DNA of 64,000 nucleotides from Streptomyces sp. RKAG290. GTDB taxonomy: Bacteria > Actinomycetota > Actinomycetes > Streptomycetales > Streptomycetaceae. The notes beneath the pieces were generated by a model. That model did not search any database. It saw only the letters and a list, made by a program, of their open reading frames with translations, and was not told the origin of the DNA. Positions 8,250-17,616 of the stretch are shown here, one piece after another; position 1 is the first letter of the stretch; each line of letters opens with the position of its first letter. Location of the stretch: contig NZ_JAJOZC010000001.1 of the NCBI RefSeq assembly GCF_023701695.1, positions 3,409,894 through 3,473,893 on the forward strand. The letters run 5' to 3'. Both the position numbers and the translations under genes were made by a program.

Positions 8250-8342
8250 TTGTCCACAGAATCGTCAAATTACCTGTGGATAACCCGAGTTGGCTGTGGA
8301 TCAAACCTGTGGACGAAAATTGCTGCTGTGAATCGTGGACAA
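8250..8342. other. Cluster of five DnaA boxes outside oriC
   Basis: Five DnaA-box-like 9-mers lie within 93 bp. They are TTGTCCACA at 8250-8258 (perfect, plus strand), TTATCCACA at 8275-8283 (perfect, minus), TGATCCACA at 8295-8303 (minus), TCGTCCACA at 8308-8316 (minus), and TTGTCCACG at 8334-8342 (minus). Four of the five share one orientation. The stretch is unusually A+T-rich for this genome and fills the gap between the MerR and kptA genes. Clusters of DnaA boxes away from oriC are known in Streptomyces coelicolor and affect replication timing. Whether this is the equivalent cluster needs a synteny check. Confidence 0.8.
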
Positions 8343-8385
8343 AATTTGGATGCGCCGGAGCCGAGGTGACGGGCACGCTTGGCGG

Positions 8386-8928
8386 ATGGATGAAAGACGC
8401 ACCGTCAAGGTGTCCAAGTACCTCTCGAAGCACCTGCGGCATCAGCCCGAGCGGATCGGGCTCCGGCTCGACGCCAACGGCTGGGTGTCCATCGACGAGC
8501 TGCTGCGGGCCGCGGCCCGCCACCACTTCCCGTTCACCCGCGCCGAACTCGATCATGTCGTCGTCTCCAACGACAAGCAGCGCTTCGCCGTCGAGGACGG
8601 CCGCATCCGGGCGAGCCAGGGCCACACCGTCGCCGTCGACCTGGACCTGCCGCCGGCCGAACCGCCCGCCTACCTCTACCACGGCACGGTCGGCCGGTCC
8701 CTGGACGCGATCCGCAGCGAGGGGCTGCGGCCGATGAACCGCACCCACGTCCACCTCTCGCCCGACCGTGAGACGGCGACCCGTGTCGGGGCCCGGCGCG
8801 GCCGCCCCGTCGTCCTGTCCGTGGACAGCGGTGCGATGCACCGGGCAGGCCACACCTTCTGCGTCAGCGCCAACGGGGTCTGGCTCACGGCTGCCGTGCC
8901 TCCGGAGTTCCTGCGCCTGCCCGACTGA
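8386..8928 (+). CDS. kptA: RNA 2'-phosphotransferase (Tpt1/KptA family)
   Basis: The protein has 180 residues. It carries the family motifs SKYLSKHLRHQP near the N-terminus, YLYHGTVGRSLDAI near residue 100, and NRTHVHLSPD, which supply the conserved arginine-histidine set that moves a 2'-phosphate from RNA to NAD. In fungi the enzyme finishes tRNA splicing; bacteria lack that pathway, so the natural substrate here is unknown. I chose ATG 8386 because upstream in-frame starts would read through the DnaA-box cluster. No strong ribosome site is seen. Confidence 0.9.
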   Translation: MDERRTVKVSKYLSKHLRHQPERIGLRLDANGWVSIDELLRAAARHHFPFTRAELDHVVVSNDKQRFAVEDGRIRASQGHTVAVDLDLPPAEPPAYLYHGTVGRSLDAIRSEGLRPMNRTHVHLSPDRETATRVGARRGRPVVLSVDSGAMHRAGHTFCVSANGVWLTAAVPPEFLRLPD

Positions 8929-9000
8929 GCCGCCGGCCCTCCGGTCACCGCCGTGCACCGCGGCAGCCGTACCGCTACCCGGCAGAACCGGCCGCCGGCA

Positions 9001-9960
9001 TCAGGCGAGCTGGGCCGGCGCCTGCGTCGCGATCTCCTCGAAGAGCCTCTCGTCCGCCACCGCCGCGGCGAACTCCGGTCCGTCGGCAGGCACCGGCGCA
9101 TGGATCACGATCTCGGTGAAGCCGAGCTCCGCATGCCTCCCCGCGAAGTCCACGAACGCGTCGACGGAGTCGAAGGGGCGCCCGCCCCCGCCTGCGAGCT
9201 CCGGGTTGAACTCCGGGGTGAAACCGGTGAGCAGGATCTTGTCCAGCCCGTCCGCGTCCCGGCCGCCCTCCGCGCAGGCCTTGCCCAGCTTGGCGACCTG
9301 GCCACGGATGGCGTCGAGCGACTGGGCGGCACTGCCCGACTCGTACAGCTTCGGATCACCCGTGGTCACCCACGCCTGGCCGTACTGCGCGGCGACCCTG
9401 AGTCCGCGCGGTCCTGTGGCGGCGACCGCGAACGGCAGCCGCGGCCGTTGTGCGCACCCCGGGAGGTTCCGCGCCTCATGGGCGGCGTAGAATTCGCCCT
9501 CGCGCGTCAGTCCGGCCGGCTCGCGGAGCAGCTCGTCCAGCAGCGGCACGAACTCGCCGAAACGGTCGGCACGCTCGCGCGGGGTCCACGGCTGCTCGTC
9601 GCCCCGCAGGAGCGTCGTCGCGTCGAAGCCGCTGCCGCCCGCGCCGATACCCAGCGTGACGCGGCCACCGGAGATGTCGTCGAGCGAGATCAGTTCCTTG
9701 GCGAGCGTGACCGGATGCCGGAAGTTCGGCGAGGTGACGAGCGTCCCCAACCGCAGCCGCGACGTTGCGCAGGCTGCCGCGGTCAGTGTGGGAACGGCGC
9801 CGAACCAGGGACCGTCCCGGAAGGCACGCCAGGCCAGGTGGTCGTAGGTGTACGCGGCATGCAGACCCAGCTCCTCGGCACGCTGCCACTGGGAGCGACC
9901 ACCCTCGTGCCAGCGGCGGACGGGCAGGATCACGGTGCTGAGGCGCAGAGTGGTGCTCAT
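9001..9960 (-). CDS. LLM-class F420-dependent oxidoreductase
   Basis: The 319-residue protein has the luciferase-like monooxygenase barrel. Key landmarks are the N-terminal strand LRLSTVILPV, TYDHLAWRAF, 'TSRLRLGTLVTSPNFRHPVTL', and DDISGGRVTLGIGAGG, the last being typical of F420-using members. Actinobacteria make F420, which fits. The specific substrate is unknown. The gene stands alone: its neighbours are kptA on the opposite strand and, about 110 bp beyond its start, a gene for a PEP-mutase-family enzyme. Confidence 0.88.
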   Translation of the reverse strand: MSTTLRLSTVILPVRRWHEGGRSQWQRAEELGLHAAYTYDHLAWRAFRDGPWFGAVPTLTAAACATSRLRLGTLVTSPNFRHPVTLAKELISLDDISGGRVTLGIGAGGSGFDATTLLRGDEQPWTPRERADRFGEFVPLLDELLREPAGLTREGEFYAAHEARNLPGCAQRPRLPFAVAATGPRGLRVAAQYGQAWVTTGDPKLYESGSAAQSLDAIRGQVAKLGKACAEGGRDADGLDKILLTGFTPEFNPELAGGGGRPFDSVDAFVDFAGRHAELGFTEIVIHAPVPADGPEFAAAVADERLFEEIATQAPAQLA

Positions 9961-10074
9961 GAATCAGAGTTTACGGCGGAACGGGTGGACCACACCTTTC
10001 GCTCGTACACCTGCAGCAGCACCTCTGCCCAGCGTCCTGGTGCCCACCCGCAAGCAGGCGCGGTGGCGCTCCCC

Positions 10075-10934
10075 TCAGGTACTCCGGGGCGGCCGCGCCA
10101 TCCACCGGTTCACCTCACCGTAGGGCGGGGCGTCCGCGACGAACCCGAAGGTCCCGTGGTCGAGCACCTCACGGGCCGCCCGGACGAATCCGCCCAGCGC
10201 CGCCCGCGACAGTGTCGACCCGAGGCTGATCCGGCGCACGCCGCAGGCCGCGAGCTCGGCCACACCCAGCGCCGGATTCTGGCTCCCCGCAAGGACGTTG
10301 ACCGGCCGGCCGACCGAGCCGCACACCGCGCGCACGGCGTCGGCCGACGGCAGTCCTGGCGCGTAGAGCACATCTGCGCCCGCCTGCTCGTAGGCCCGCA
10401 GTCGACGGATCGTGTCGTCCAGGTCAGGAAGTCCGTAGAGGAAATTCTCCGCACGTGCGGTGACGGTGAACGGGAAGGGCAGGGCGCGCGCGGCCTCCAC
10501 CGCGGCCGTCACCCGGTCCACCGCCTCCGCGAGCGGACGGACCGGAGCGCCCGGCAACCCCGTCGCGTCCTCGATCGAGCCGCCCACCAGGCCCGCGTCC
10601 GCCGCAGCGCGAATGGTGTCGGCGACGCCCTGCGGGGTAGCGGCGAATCCGCTCTCCAGGTCGGCGGAGACCGGCAGCGGCGTCGCGGCGACGATCTCGC
10701 GGGCGTTCGCCAGCACCCTCTCGCAGTCCAGCAGATCGGCACCGTCCGGCACACCGAGCGCGACCGCGAGGCCGGCGCTGGTCGTCGCGAGTGCCGGGAA
10801 GCCAAGCCCTGTCAGGATCTGAGCTGTTCCCGCGTTCCATGGATTGGGGATCACGAAGGGTTCGGTCCCGTTGTGCAGCTCCCGGAACGCGGCACCCTGG
10901 ACTGCAGCTCTCCTACGGACAGTTGCACTGTCAC
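10075..10934 (-). CDS. Isocitrate lyase/PEP mutase-family enzyme (N-terminal frame probably broken)
   Basis: Most of the protein (FRELHNGTEPFVIPNPWNAG onwards) is a phosphoenolpyruvate mutase-like barrel, with 'DLESGFAATPQGVADTI', GGSIEDATG and TARAENFLYG as its metal- and substrate-binding loops. Members split C-C bonds of 2-methylisocitrate-like acids or oxaloacetate. The natural N-terminus, VTVQLSVGELQSR from GTG 10934, is in a different frame from the rest. Adding one base in the GGG run near 10893-10899 joins them smoothly. In the given sequence the only upstream in-frame start is GTG 10992, which adds residues without family character. I take this as a single-base sequencing omission or a recent frameshift. 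Confidence 0.75.
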
Positions 10935-11122
10935 TCTCCCCCTCGGTAGGTGTCCCGGCCCGACACGGCGGCCCGTCGAAGCGACGGCACACGCGCTGTC
11001 GTCCACCGATGGAAACACTCCGTCCGCGGGAGCGTGGGCCTGTTCGTGCGGTGTCACGGTGATCGCGACGCCTGCGGCGCAGTCGACATATGCCAGTGGA
11101 ATGTTCTCCTGCTCAGGCGCGT

Positions 11123-11170
11123 GCGCACTCAAATGTGCGCCCCTGCGCACGCCCGTGCACGCTCGTGCGC
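11123..11170. promoter_or_regulatory. Cluster of GTGCGC/GCGCAC repeats before the HAD gene
   Basis: GCGCAC (11123-11128), GTGCGC (11135-11140), TGCGCAC (11144-11150), GTGCAC (11155-11160) and GTGCGC (11165-11170) occur within 48 bp just before the start codon at 11183. The first two form a six-base inverted repeat around TCAAAT. This is a likely binding site array for a regulator, identity unknown. Confidence 0.4.
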
Positions 11171-11182
11171 GAGAATGAAGCG

Positions 11183-12072
11183 GTGACCTCAGCTACCGAT
11201 TCGCCCGCTCCTGCCGTTCCCCGGCTGATCGCCACCGATCTGGACGGCACCCTCCTGCGCGACGACAAGACCGTCTCGGACCGCACGGTCGCGGCGCTCG
11301 CCGCCGCCGAGGAGGCCGGGATCGAGGTCTTCTTCGTCACCGGCCGCCCCGCCCGCTGGATGGGCGTCGTCAGCGACCACGTGCACGGCCACGGTCTGGC
11401 GATCTGCGCCAACGGCGCCGCCGTCGCCGATCTGCACGCCGACGGCCGGCTGCTGAAGGTCCGACCCTGGAGCGCGCGGCCGCCCTCGACGTCGTGCACA
11501 CGCTGCGCGCGGCCGCCCCCGGCACCTCCTTCGCCGTCGAGCTGGCCACGGGTATCCACTACGAACCGGCCTACCCGCCCTTCCACCTCGACCCCGGCGC
11601 CACCGTGGCCGTCGCCGAGAAGCTGCTCCACGAGGAGACGCCTGGCGCCGGCGCCCCCGTGCTGAAGCTCCTCGCCCACCACCGTGAACTGGCCCCCGAC
11701 GACTTCCTCGCCCTGGCCCGTGAGACCGCGGGCGACCGGGCCTCCTTCACGAGGTCCAGCCCCACGGCCCTCCTGGAGGTCAGCGGACCCGGCGTCTCCA
11801 AGGCCAGCACGCTTGAGCTCTGCTGCGCCGAACGCGGCATCACCCCGGCCGAGGTCGTCGCCTTCGGGGACATGCCCAACGACGTGGAGATGCTGCGCTG
11901 GGCCGGCACCTCGTACGCGATGGGCAACGCCCACCCGGCCGCACTGGCGGCGGCCACCGGCCGTACCGTCACCAACGACGAGGACGGCGTCGCGGTCGTC
12001 ATCGAGCGGATCCTCGCCGAGCGGTCAATGACCGCACGGAGCGCTGGACCGGCGGAGCCGACGGAGCGCTGA
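11183..12072 (+). pseudogene. HAD-superfamily (Cof-type) phosphatase, frame broken by one missing base
   Basis: The first 94 residues from GTG 11183 carry the HAD motif I (IATDLDGTLL) and motif II (FFVTGRP). The rest (VHTLRAAAPGTSFAVELATG to the stop at 12072) lies in another frame and holds motif IV, VVAFGDMPNDVEML. The switch falls at the CCC run 11465-11467: one extra C would continue LLKVRPLERAAALDVVHTLR. The restored protein would be about 296 residues, normal for Cof/SupH phosphatases that act on sugar phosphates or similar small molecules. Because the same type of loss recurs four more times in this window, I favour sequencing error over a dead gene. Confidence 0.85.
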
Positions 12073-12190
12073 ACCGGCGGAAGCCGCACGGGGCGCTCCA
12101 CCGGCAGGGGCCGCACCCAGCGCTCATGCCCTCGTCCGAGCTGTCCGCAGGAGAGCACTGGACCGACCGGAGCCACACGCAGGCCACGGC

Positions 12191-13965
12191 TCAGAGCGGT
12201 GCCTGCCACACCACCGTCGTGCCGCCGCCGTCCTCTCCGAGGCCGGGCCCGAACCAGCTGGCCCCGCCGAGCGATTCCGCCCGGCGGGCCAGGTTGCGAA
12301 GACCACTGCGCCGGCCGCCCGCCGGGATGCCGACCCCGTCGTCGGCGACCGAGAGCCGTACCGCCTCCCGCCCGTCGGGAAGCGCGGCGGTCGCGTCGAC
12401 GGCCACGTCGATACGTGACGCATCGGCATGCCGGAAGGCGTTGGACAGTGCTTCGCGCAGCGCCGCGATCAGGTTCTTGCCGGTCAGCTCGCCGACCAGG
12501 GAGTCCACCGGGCCGAGGAACCGGTGGGACGGTTTGAAGCCCAGCGGGACCGCCGCCATGTTGATCTCGCGCAGCACGCGGGTGCGCAACCCGGACGGCG
12601 CCTCGGCCGGCTCCTGCTGCAGCGCGAAGATGGCGGTACGGATCTCCTGGATGGTCACGTCCAGCTCGTCGACCGCGCGCCCGACACCGGTCTGCACCTC
12701 CGGCACGTCCGACCGGCGCTGAGCGCTCTCCAGCATCATCCCGGTGGCGAACAGCCGCTGGATGACCAGGTCGTGCAGGTCCCTGGCGATCCGGTCACGG
12801 TCCTCGTAGACCGCGAGCCGTTCCCGGTCCCGCTGCGCCTCGGCCATCATCAGCGCCAGCGCGGCCTGTGAGGCGAACTGGGCCGCCAGGGTCCGTTCCG
12901 TCTCCGTGAACGGCCGGGCACCCTTGGCCCGCGGGGTGGCGAGCGCGCCGAGCACCCGGCCCCCACTGTGCAGCGGAAGCAGCATGTTCGGCCCGAACCG
13001 GTCCGCCAGCCTGGTGATCAGCCGGGAGTCGGCGGCCGAGTCGTCGATGAAGACGGCCTCGCCGCCCAGCAGCATCCCGACCACCGGACTCTGCGCCGGG
13101 ATGATCACCCCGAGCGCGGCGCTCGGGTCGTCCGCGGACACGGCGACGATCTCCAGCCCCCGTCCTCGGCCGGCAGCAGCACGATCCCGGCGGCGGAGCC
13201 GGCGAGATGGCGGGCCTGTTCGGCGACGACCGCGAGCGCGTCGTCGGCGTCCCCGCCGGAGAGCAGCGCGGTCGTCACGGCCACCGAGCCGTCGATCCAC
13301 CGCTCGCGCTGCCGGGCGGCCTCGTACAGCCGGGCGTTGCCGATGGCGATGCCGGCCTCGGTGGCCAGCACCCGCAGCATGTGCAGGTCGTAGTCGTTGA
13401 ACTCGGCCCCGCCGTCCTTCTCGGCCAGATAGAGATTGCCGAAGATCTCGCCCTGGACCCGGATCGGAACGCCGAGGAAGGTCCGCATCGGGGGATGGCC
13501 GGGCGGGAAGCCGGCGAACCTCGGGTCGGCCGTCAGGTCGGCCAGTCGCAGCGGACGCGGGTCGTGGATCAGAGCTCCGAGCAGCCCCCGACGGCCGTCC
13601 GGCCGGTGGCCGATCTCTCTCGCCACCGACTCCGGAGCTCCGTAGGTGACGAAGTCCGAGAGCCCTCTGCCCTCCTCGTCCACGACGCCGATGGCGGCGT
13701 AGCGGGCGTGGGCCAGTTCCGCCGCCGTCTCGCAGATGCGGTCGAGAGTGGTGTGCAGTTCGAGCCCGGTGCCGACGGAACGCATGGCTTCCAGCAGCCT
13801 CGGTACGCGGGCTGTGAGCTCGGTCGACAGGCCCTGTAGACCGCGGGTCGCTTCCGTCGCGGCTTCGAGCGCGCCCTCCGGCTCTTCCGGATGCTCCGCG
13901 TGTTCCGGGTGCGGATCCGTCCGGTGCTTCGGATCCTTCGGGTGCTTCGGGCCCTGCTCTGACAT
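12191..13965 (-). pseudogene. Sensor histidine kinase with two GAF domains (DevS-like), frame broken by one missing base
   Basis: The gene starts at ATG 13965 with a charged region (MSEQGPKHPKDPKHRTDP). The first GAF domain covers residues about 60-210 and is followed by a second GAF domain, the dimerisation and phosphorylation helix DRDRIARDLHDLVIQ with the phospho-accepting histidine, and an ATPase domain with DDGVGIPAGG. The frame changes between 'IVLLPAEDGG' and LEIVAVSADD at the five-C run 13157-13161. Adding one base restores about 591 residues. The architecture is that of DevS/DosS-type kinases that sense oxygen or redox state, and it lies next to the cytochrome bd genes. No response regulator gene is adjacent. 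Confidence 0.85.
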
Positions 13966-14039
13966 ACCCAGAGAGTAGTTAGTCCCTTTTGTGGGGGAAA
14001 GTCGGGGAGCTGGGATCGAGGAGCTGGGAGGGGAACGGC

Positions 14040-17000
14040 TCAGACCCGCGCCTCCAGGAGCCCGTCCGGCTCCCGCACGGTCCGCCGCTCGCGCTCCAGC
14101 ATCCGGCTCAGCGGACCGTCCACCGCCACGAGAGCCGCATACGGGCCACGCTGTACCACCGCGCCCGCCTCCAGGACCATCACCTCGTCGACGGCGTCCA
14201 GCCCTTCGAGCCGGTGGGTGATGAGCAGGGTCGTGCGTCCGCGGGTGGCCGCCAGCAGGTCCGCGGTCAGGGCGTCGGCCGTCGGGAGGTCGAGGTGCTC
14301 GGCCGGCTCGTCCAGCACGAGCACGGGGAAGTCCGCGAGGAGCGCCCTGGCCAGCGCGAGACGCTGGCGCTGGCCGCCGGAGAGCCGGGCGCCGTGTTCG
14401 CCGACGAGGGTGTCCAGACCGTCCGGCAGCGCCTCGGCCCAGTCGAGCAGCCGGGCCCGCGCGAGCGCGTCGCGCAGTTCGCCGTCCGTCGCCCCGGTAC
14501 GGGCCAGCCGCAGGTTCTCCCGGATGGAGCTGTCGAAGATGTGGGCGTCCTGGGCGCACAGACCGACGAACCGGCGAACGGTGTCCCCGTCCAGCTCGGA
14601 CGCCTCCACACCACCGATCCGGTAGGCACCCTCCCGCGCGTCCAGGAAGCGGAGCAGGACCTGGGCGAGGGTGGTCTTCCCGGACCCTGACGGGCCCACG
14701 ACCGCGATGCGCCGGCCGGCCTCCAGGGTGAGGTCCACGGAGACCAGGGCGTCACGCCCCGCTCCCGCGTAGCGGGCCGACAGGCCGCGCACCTCCAGCG
14801 GGAAGGGCGACGCAGGCGCCGCGGCCTGAGCCGCGGGCTCCCGCACCGGCACCGGGGCGTCCAGCACCTCGTACACCCGCTCCGCGCTCCGCTTGACCCG
14901 CTGCCGGTACTGCACGGCGAGCGGCAGCCCGGTCACGGCCTCGAAGGCGGCCAGCGGGGTGAGGACGACGACGGCCAGTTCCACACCGTCCAGCCGCCCG
15001 TCGGCCACCGCGGGGAGGGCGACGAGCGCGGCCGCGACGACGGTGAGGCCGGCGATCAGGGCGGTGAGCCCGCCGCCGAGCGCGGTGGCGGTCGCCGCCC
15101 TGGCGGCGATCCGGGTCAGCGCCCCGTCGGCCTCCCGGGTCCTCGCCGAGCGTCCCGGCAGCGCTCCCGCGACGGTCAGCTCGGCCGTCCCGCCGAGCAG
15201 ATCGGTGATCCGGGTCGCCAGGTCGGCACGGGCGGGCGCCAGCCGCCGCTCCGCATGCCGGGCGCAGGCGCCGCTGACGAGCGGCACGCCGACCCCGGCC
15301 AGCAACAGCCCGGCGGCGAGCACCACGCCCGCCTCCGGCAGCAGCCAGCCGGTGAACCCGGCGGCAGCCGTCCCCACGACCACCGCGGTGCCGGCCGGCA
15401 GCAGCCACCGCAGCCAGTAGTCCTGCAGGGTGTCAACATCGGCGACGAGCCGCGAGAGCAGATCGCCCCGCCGGGTCCGGCGCAGCCCGGCGGGCGCGAC
15501 GCGCTCCAGGCCCCGGTAGACGGCGACGCGCAGCTCGGCGAGCATCCTGAGCACCGCATCGTGCGAGACGAGTCGTTCGGCGTAGCGGAAGACCGCCCGC
15601 CCGATACCGAAGGCACGCGTCGCCGTCACCGCGACCATCAGGTACAGCACCGGCGGCTGCTCGGAGGCGCGGGAGATCAGCCAGCCGGAGACGGCCATGA
15701 GGCCGACCGCCGAGCCCAGCGCGAGGCTGCCCAGGAGCAGCGCGAGCGCCAGCCGGCCACGCTGCGCCCCCGCGGCCACCCTGACCCGCCCGAGCACGTG
15801 CCCGGTCCGGGCCACGGTGTCGCGCAGCACCTCGGGCTCCCGCCCCGCCTCGTTGCCCGTGAGGTCATCCGGTCCACCAGCCTGCCGCGGCACCCCGGCG
15901 GCCACCGCACCCGCGGTCGTCGCCGACTCCATCACCGCGCCCGGCTCCAGCGTCACCACCCGGTCGGCGACCGAGAGAAGCGCCGGGCGGTGCACCACCA
16001 GCAGCACGGTCCGGCCGGCCGCCAGCCTCCGTACCGCCCCGACGATGCCCGCCTCGGTCTCGCCGTCCAGGCTCGCGGTCGGCTCGTCGAGGAGCAGCAC
16101 CGGCCGGTCGGCGAGGAACACACGGGCGAGCGCGAGCCGCTGCCGCTGTCCGGCGGAGAGCCCCGCCCCGTCCTCGCCGAGGAGGGTGCGGGCACCGTCC
16201 GGCAGCTCCGTCACGAAGTCGTGGGCCCCTGCGTCGCGCAGCGCGGCCGTCACCGCGCTGTCGTCGGCCTCCGGCCGGGCCAGCCGGACGTTCTCCGCGA
16301 TCGTGCCCGCGAAGAGATGCGGGCGCTGCGGCACCCAGGCGATCCGCTCGCGCCAGCGCTCAGGGGAGAGCGCCGCCAGGTCCTCACCGCCGACCTGTAC
16401 CCGCCCCTCGTCGGGTTCGGCGAATCCCAGCACCACGTTCAGCAGGGTGGACTTGCCGACACCGCTCGGCCCGACCAGCGCGACGGTCTCCCCCTCGTCC
16501 ACCACCAGGGAGGCCGCTGCGAGTGAGGGCTCGGTGCGCCCTTCGTGCCGGACGGTCACGCCCTCCAGTTCCAGGCGCATCGACTTCGGGACGTCCTTCG
16601 TACCGCCCGTGCGCGGCTCGGTCTCCAGGACCGAGAAGATCTCCTCAGCGGCCGAGAGCCCCTCTGCGGCGGCGTGGTACTGCGCCCCTACCTGCCGCAG
16701 CGGCAGGTAGGCCTCGGGCGCGAGGATCAGCACCACAAGGCCGGTGTAGAGGTCGAGTTCACCGTGCACGAGCCGCATGCCGATGGTGACGGCTACGAGG
16801 GCCACCGAGAGCGTCGCCAGGAGCTCCAGCGCGAAGGACGACAGGAAGGCGATCCGCAGCGTGCGCAGGGTGGCCAGCCGGTACTGCGAGGTGATGCTGC
16901 GGATGGACTCGGCCTGCGCCTTGGCACGGCCGAAGACCTTAAGCGTCGGCAGCCCGGCGACCACGTCGAGGAAATGGCCGGACAGCCGGGAGAGCAGCCG

Positions 17001-17570
17001 CCACTGGCGGTCCATCCGCGACTGGGTCGCCCAGCCGATGAGAATCATGAAGAGCGGGATGAGCGGCAGGGTGACGACGATGATCGCCGCCGAGATCCAG
17101 TCCTCCGTGACCACCCTGGCGAGCACCGCCACCGGCACCACCACCGCGAGTCCGAGCTGCGGAAGGTAGCGCGAGAAGTAGTCGTCGAGCGCGTCGATCC
17201 CCCGCGTCGCGAGCGCCACCAGCGAGCCGGTGCGCTGCCCGCTCAGCCATTCCGGCCCCAGCGCCGCCGCCCGGTCGAGCAGCCGTCCGCGCAGTTCGGA
17301 CTTGACTGCCGCACCGGCCCGGTAGGCGGCCAGCTCGGTGAGCCAGGAGACCAGGGCCCGGCCCAGTGCGACCGCGGCGAGGAGGAGGAGCGGGGTGCAC
17401 AGGCCGGAGCCGGTGAGGCCGTCCTCGAAGCCGCCCACCACCACTTCGGCGACGAGCATGGCCTGGGCGATGACCAGCGCCGCCCCGGCCAGTCCGAGTG
17501 CCACCACAGCCACCAGGAAGAGGCGGGTGGCACGGGCGTGGCGGAGCAGGCGCGGGTCGATCGGTTTCAC
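14040..17570 (-). CDS. cydDC: Fused CydD-CydC thiol exporter ABC transporter
   Basis: The 1176-residue protein joins both halves of the CydDC exporter that E. coli makes as two subunits. Each half has six membrane helices followed by an ATPase: Walker A GPSGVGKST near residue 375 with LSAGQRQRLAL and LLLDEPTAS, and GPSGSGKTT near 960 with LSGGQRQRLAL and VLDEPAEH. It exports glutathione- or mycothiol-type thiols or heme-related compounds needed for cytochrome bd assembly. The start is probably GTG 17570, which lies inside a parS site; GTG 17579 is an alternative. It follows cydB by 46 bp and is the last gene of the cyd operon. Confidence 0.93.
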   Translation of the reverse strand: MKPIDPRLLRHARATRLFLVAVVALGLAGAALVIAQAMLVAEVVVGGFEDGLTGSGLCTPLLLLAAVALGRALVSWLTELAAYRAGAAVKSELRGRLLDRAAALGPEWLSGQRTGSLVALATRGIDALDDYFSRYLPQLGLAVVVPVAVLARVVTEDWISAAIIVVTLPLIPLFMILIGWATQSRMDRQWRLLSRLSGHFLDVVAGLPTLKVFGRAKAQAESIRSITSQYRLATLRTLRIAFLSSFALELLATLSVALVAVTIGMRLVHGELDLYTGLVVLILAPEAYLPLRQVGAQYHAAAEGLSAAEEIFSVLETEPRTGGTKDVPKSMRLELEGVTVRHEGRTEPSLAAASLVVDEGETVALVGPSGVGKSTLLNVVLGFAEPDEGRVQVGGEDLAALSPERWRERIAWVPQRPHLFAGTIAENVRLARPEADDSAVTAALRDAGAHDFVTELPDGARTLLGEDGAGLSAGQRQRLALARVFLADRPVLLLDEPTASLDGETEAGIVGAVRRLAAGRTVLLVVHRPALLSVADRVVTLEPGAVMESATTAGAVAAGVPRQAGGPDDLTGNEAGREPEVLRDTVARTGHVLGRVRVAAGAQRGRLALALLLGSLALGSAVGLMAVSGWLISRASEQPPVLYLMVAVTATRAFGIGRAVFRYAERLVSHDAVLRMLAELRVAVYRGLERVAPAGLRRTRRGDLLSRLVADVDTLQDYWLRWLLPAGTAVVVGTAAAGFTGWLLPEAGVVLAAGLLLAGVGVPLVSGACARHAERRLAPARADLATRITDLLGGTAELTVAGALPGRSARTREADGALTRIAARAATATALGGGLTALIAGLTVVAAALVALPAVADGRLDGVELAVVVLTPLAAFEAVTGLPLAVQYRQRVKRSAERVYEVLDAPVPVREPAAQAAAPASPFPLEVRGLSARYAGAGRDALVSVDLTLEAGRRIAVVGPSGSGKTTLAQVLLRFLDAREGAYRIGGVEASELDGDTVRRFVGLCAQDAHIFDSSIRENLRLARTGATDGELRDALARARLLDWAEALPDGLDTLVGEHGARLSGGQRQRLALARALLADFPVLVLDEPAEHLDLPTADALTADLLAATRGRTTLLITHRLEGLDAVDEVMVLEAGAVVQRGPYAALVAVDGPLSRMLERERRTVREPDGLLEARV

Positions 17571-17577
17571 GTGAAAC
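17564..17577. other. parS site overlapping the start of cydDC
   Basis: GTTTCACGTGAAAC is an exact Streptomyces parS, the ParB-binding palindrome. It covers the beginning of cydDC, so that the likely start GTG is the centre of the palindrome and the first codons (Val-Lys-Pro) are parS sequence. Confidence 0.93.
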
Positions 17578-17616
17578 ACCCCATGGAGCTCGGCTCGGTC
17601 ATGGCACTCGTTGCCT

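Noticed and set aside
8250..8342. The DnaA-box cluster as oriC
   Set aside because: Streptomyces oriC has many more boxes and lies between dnaA and dnaN. Neither gene is in the window and only five boxes are present.
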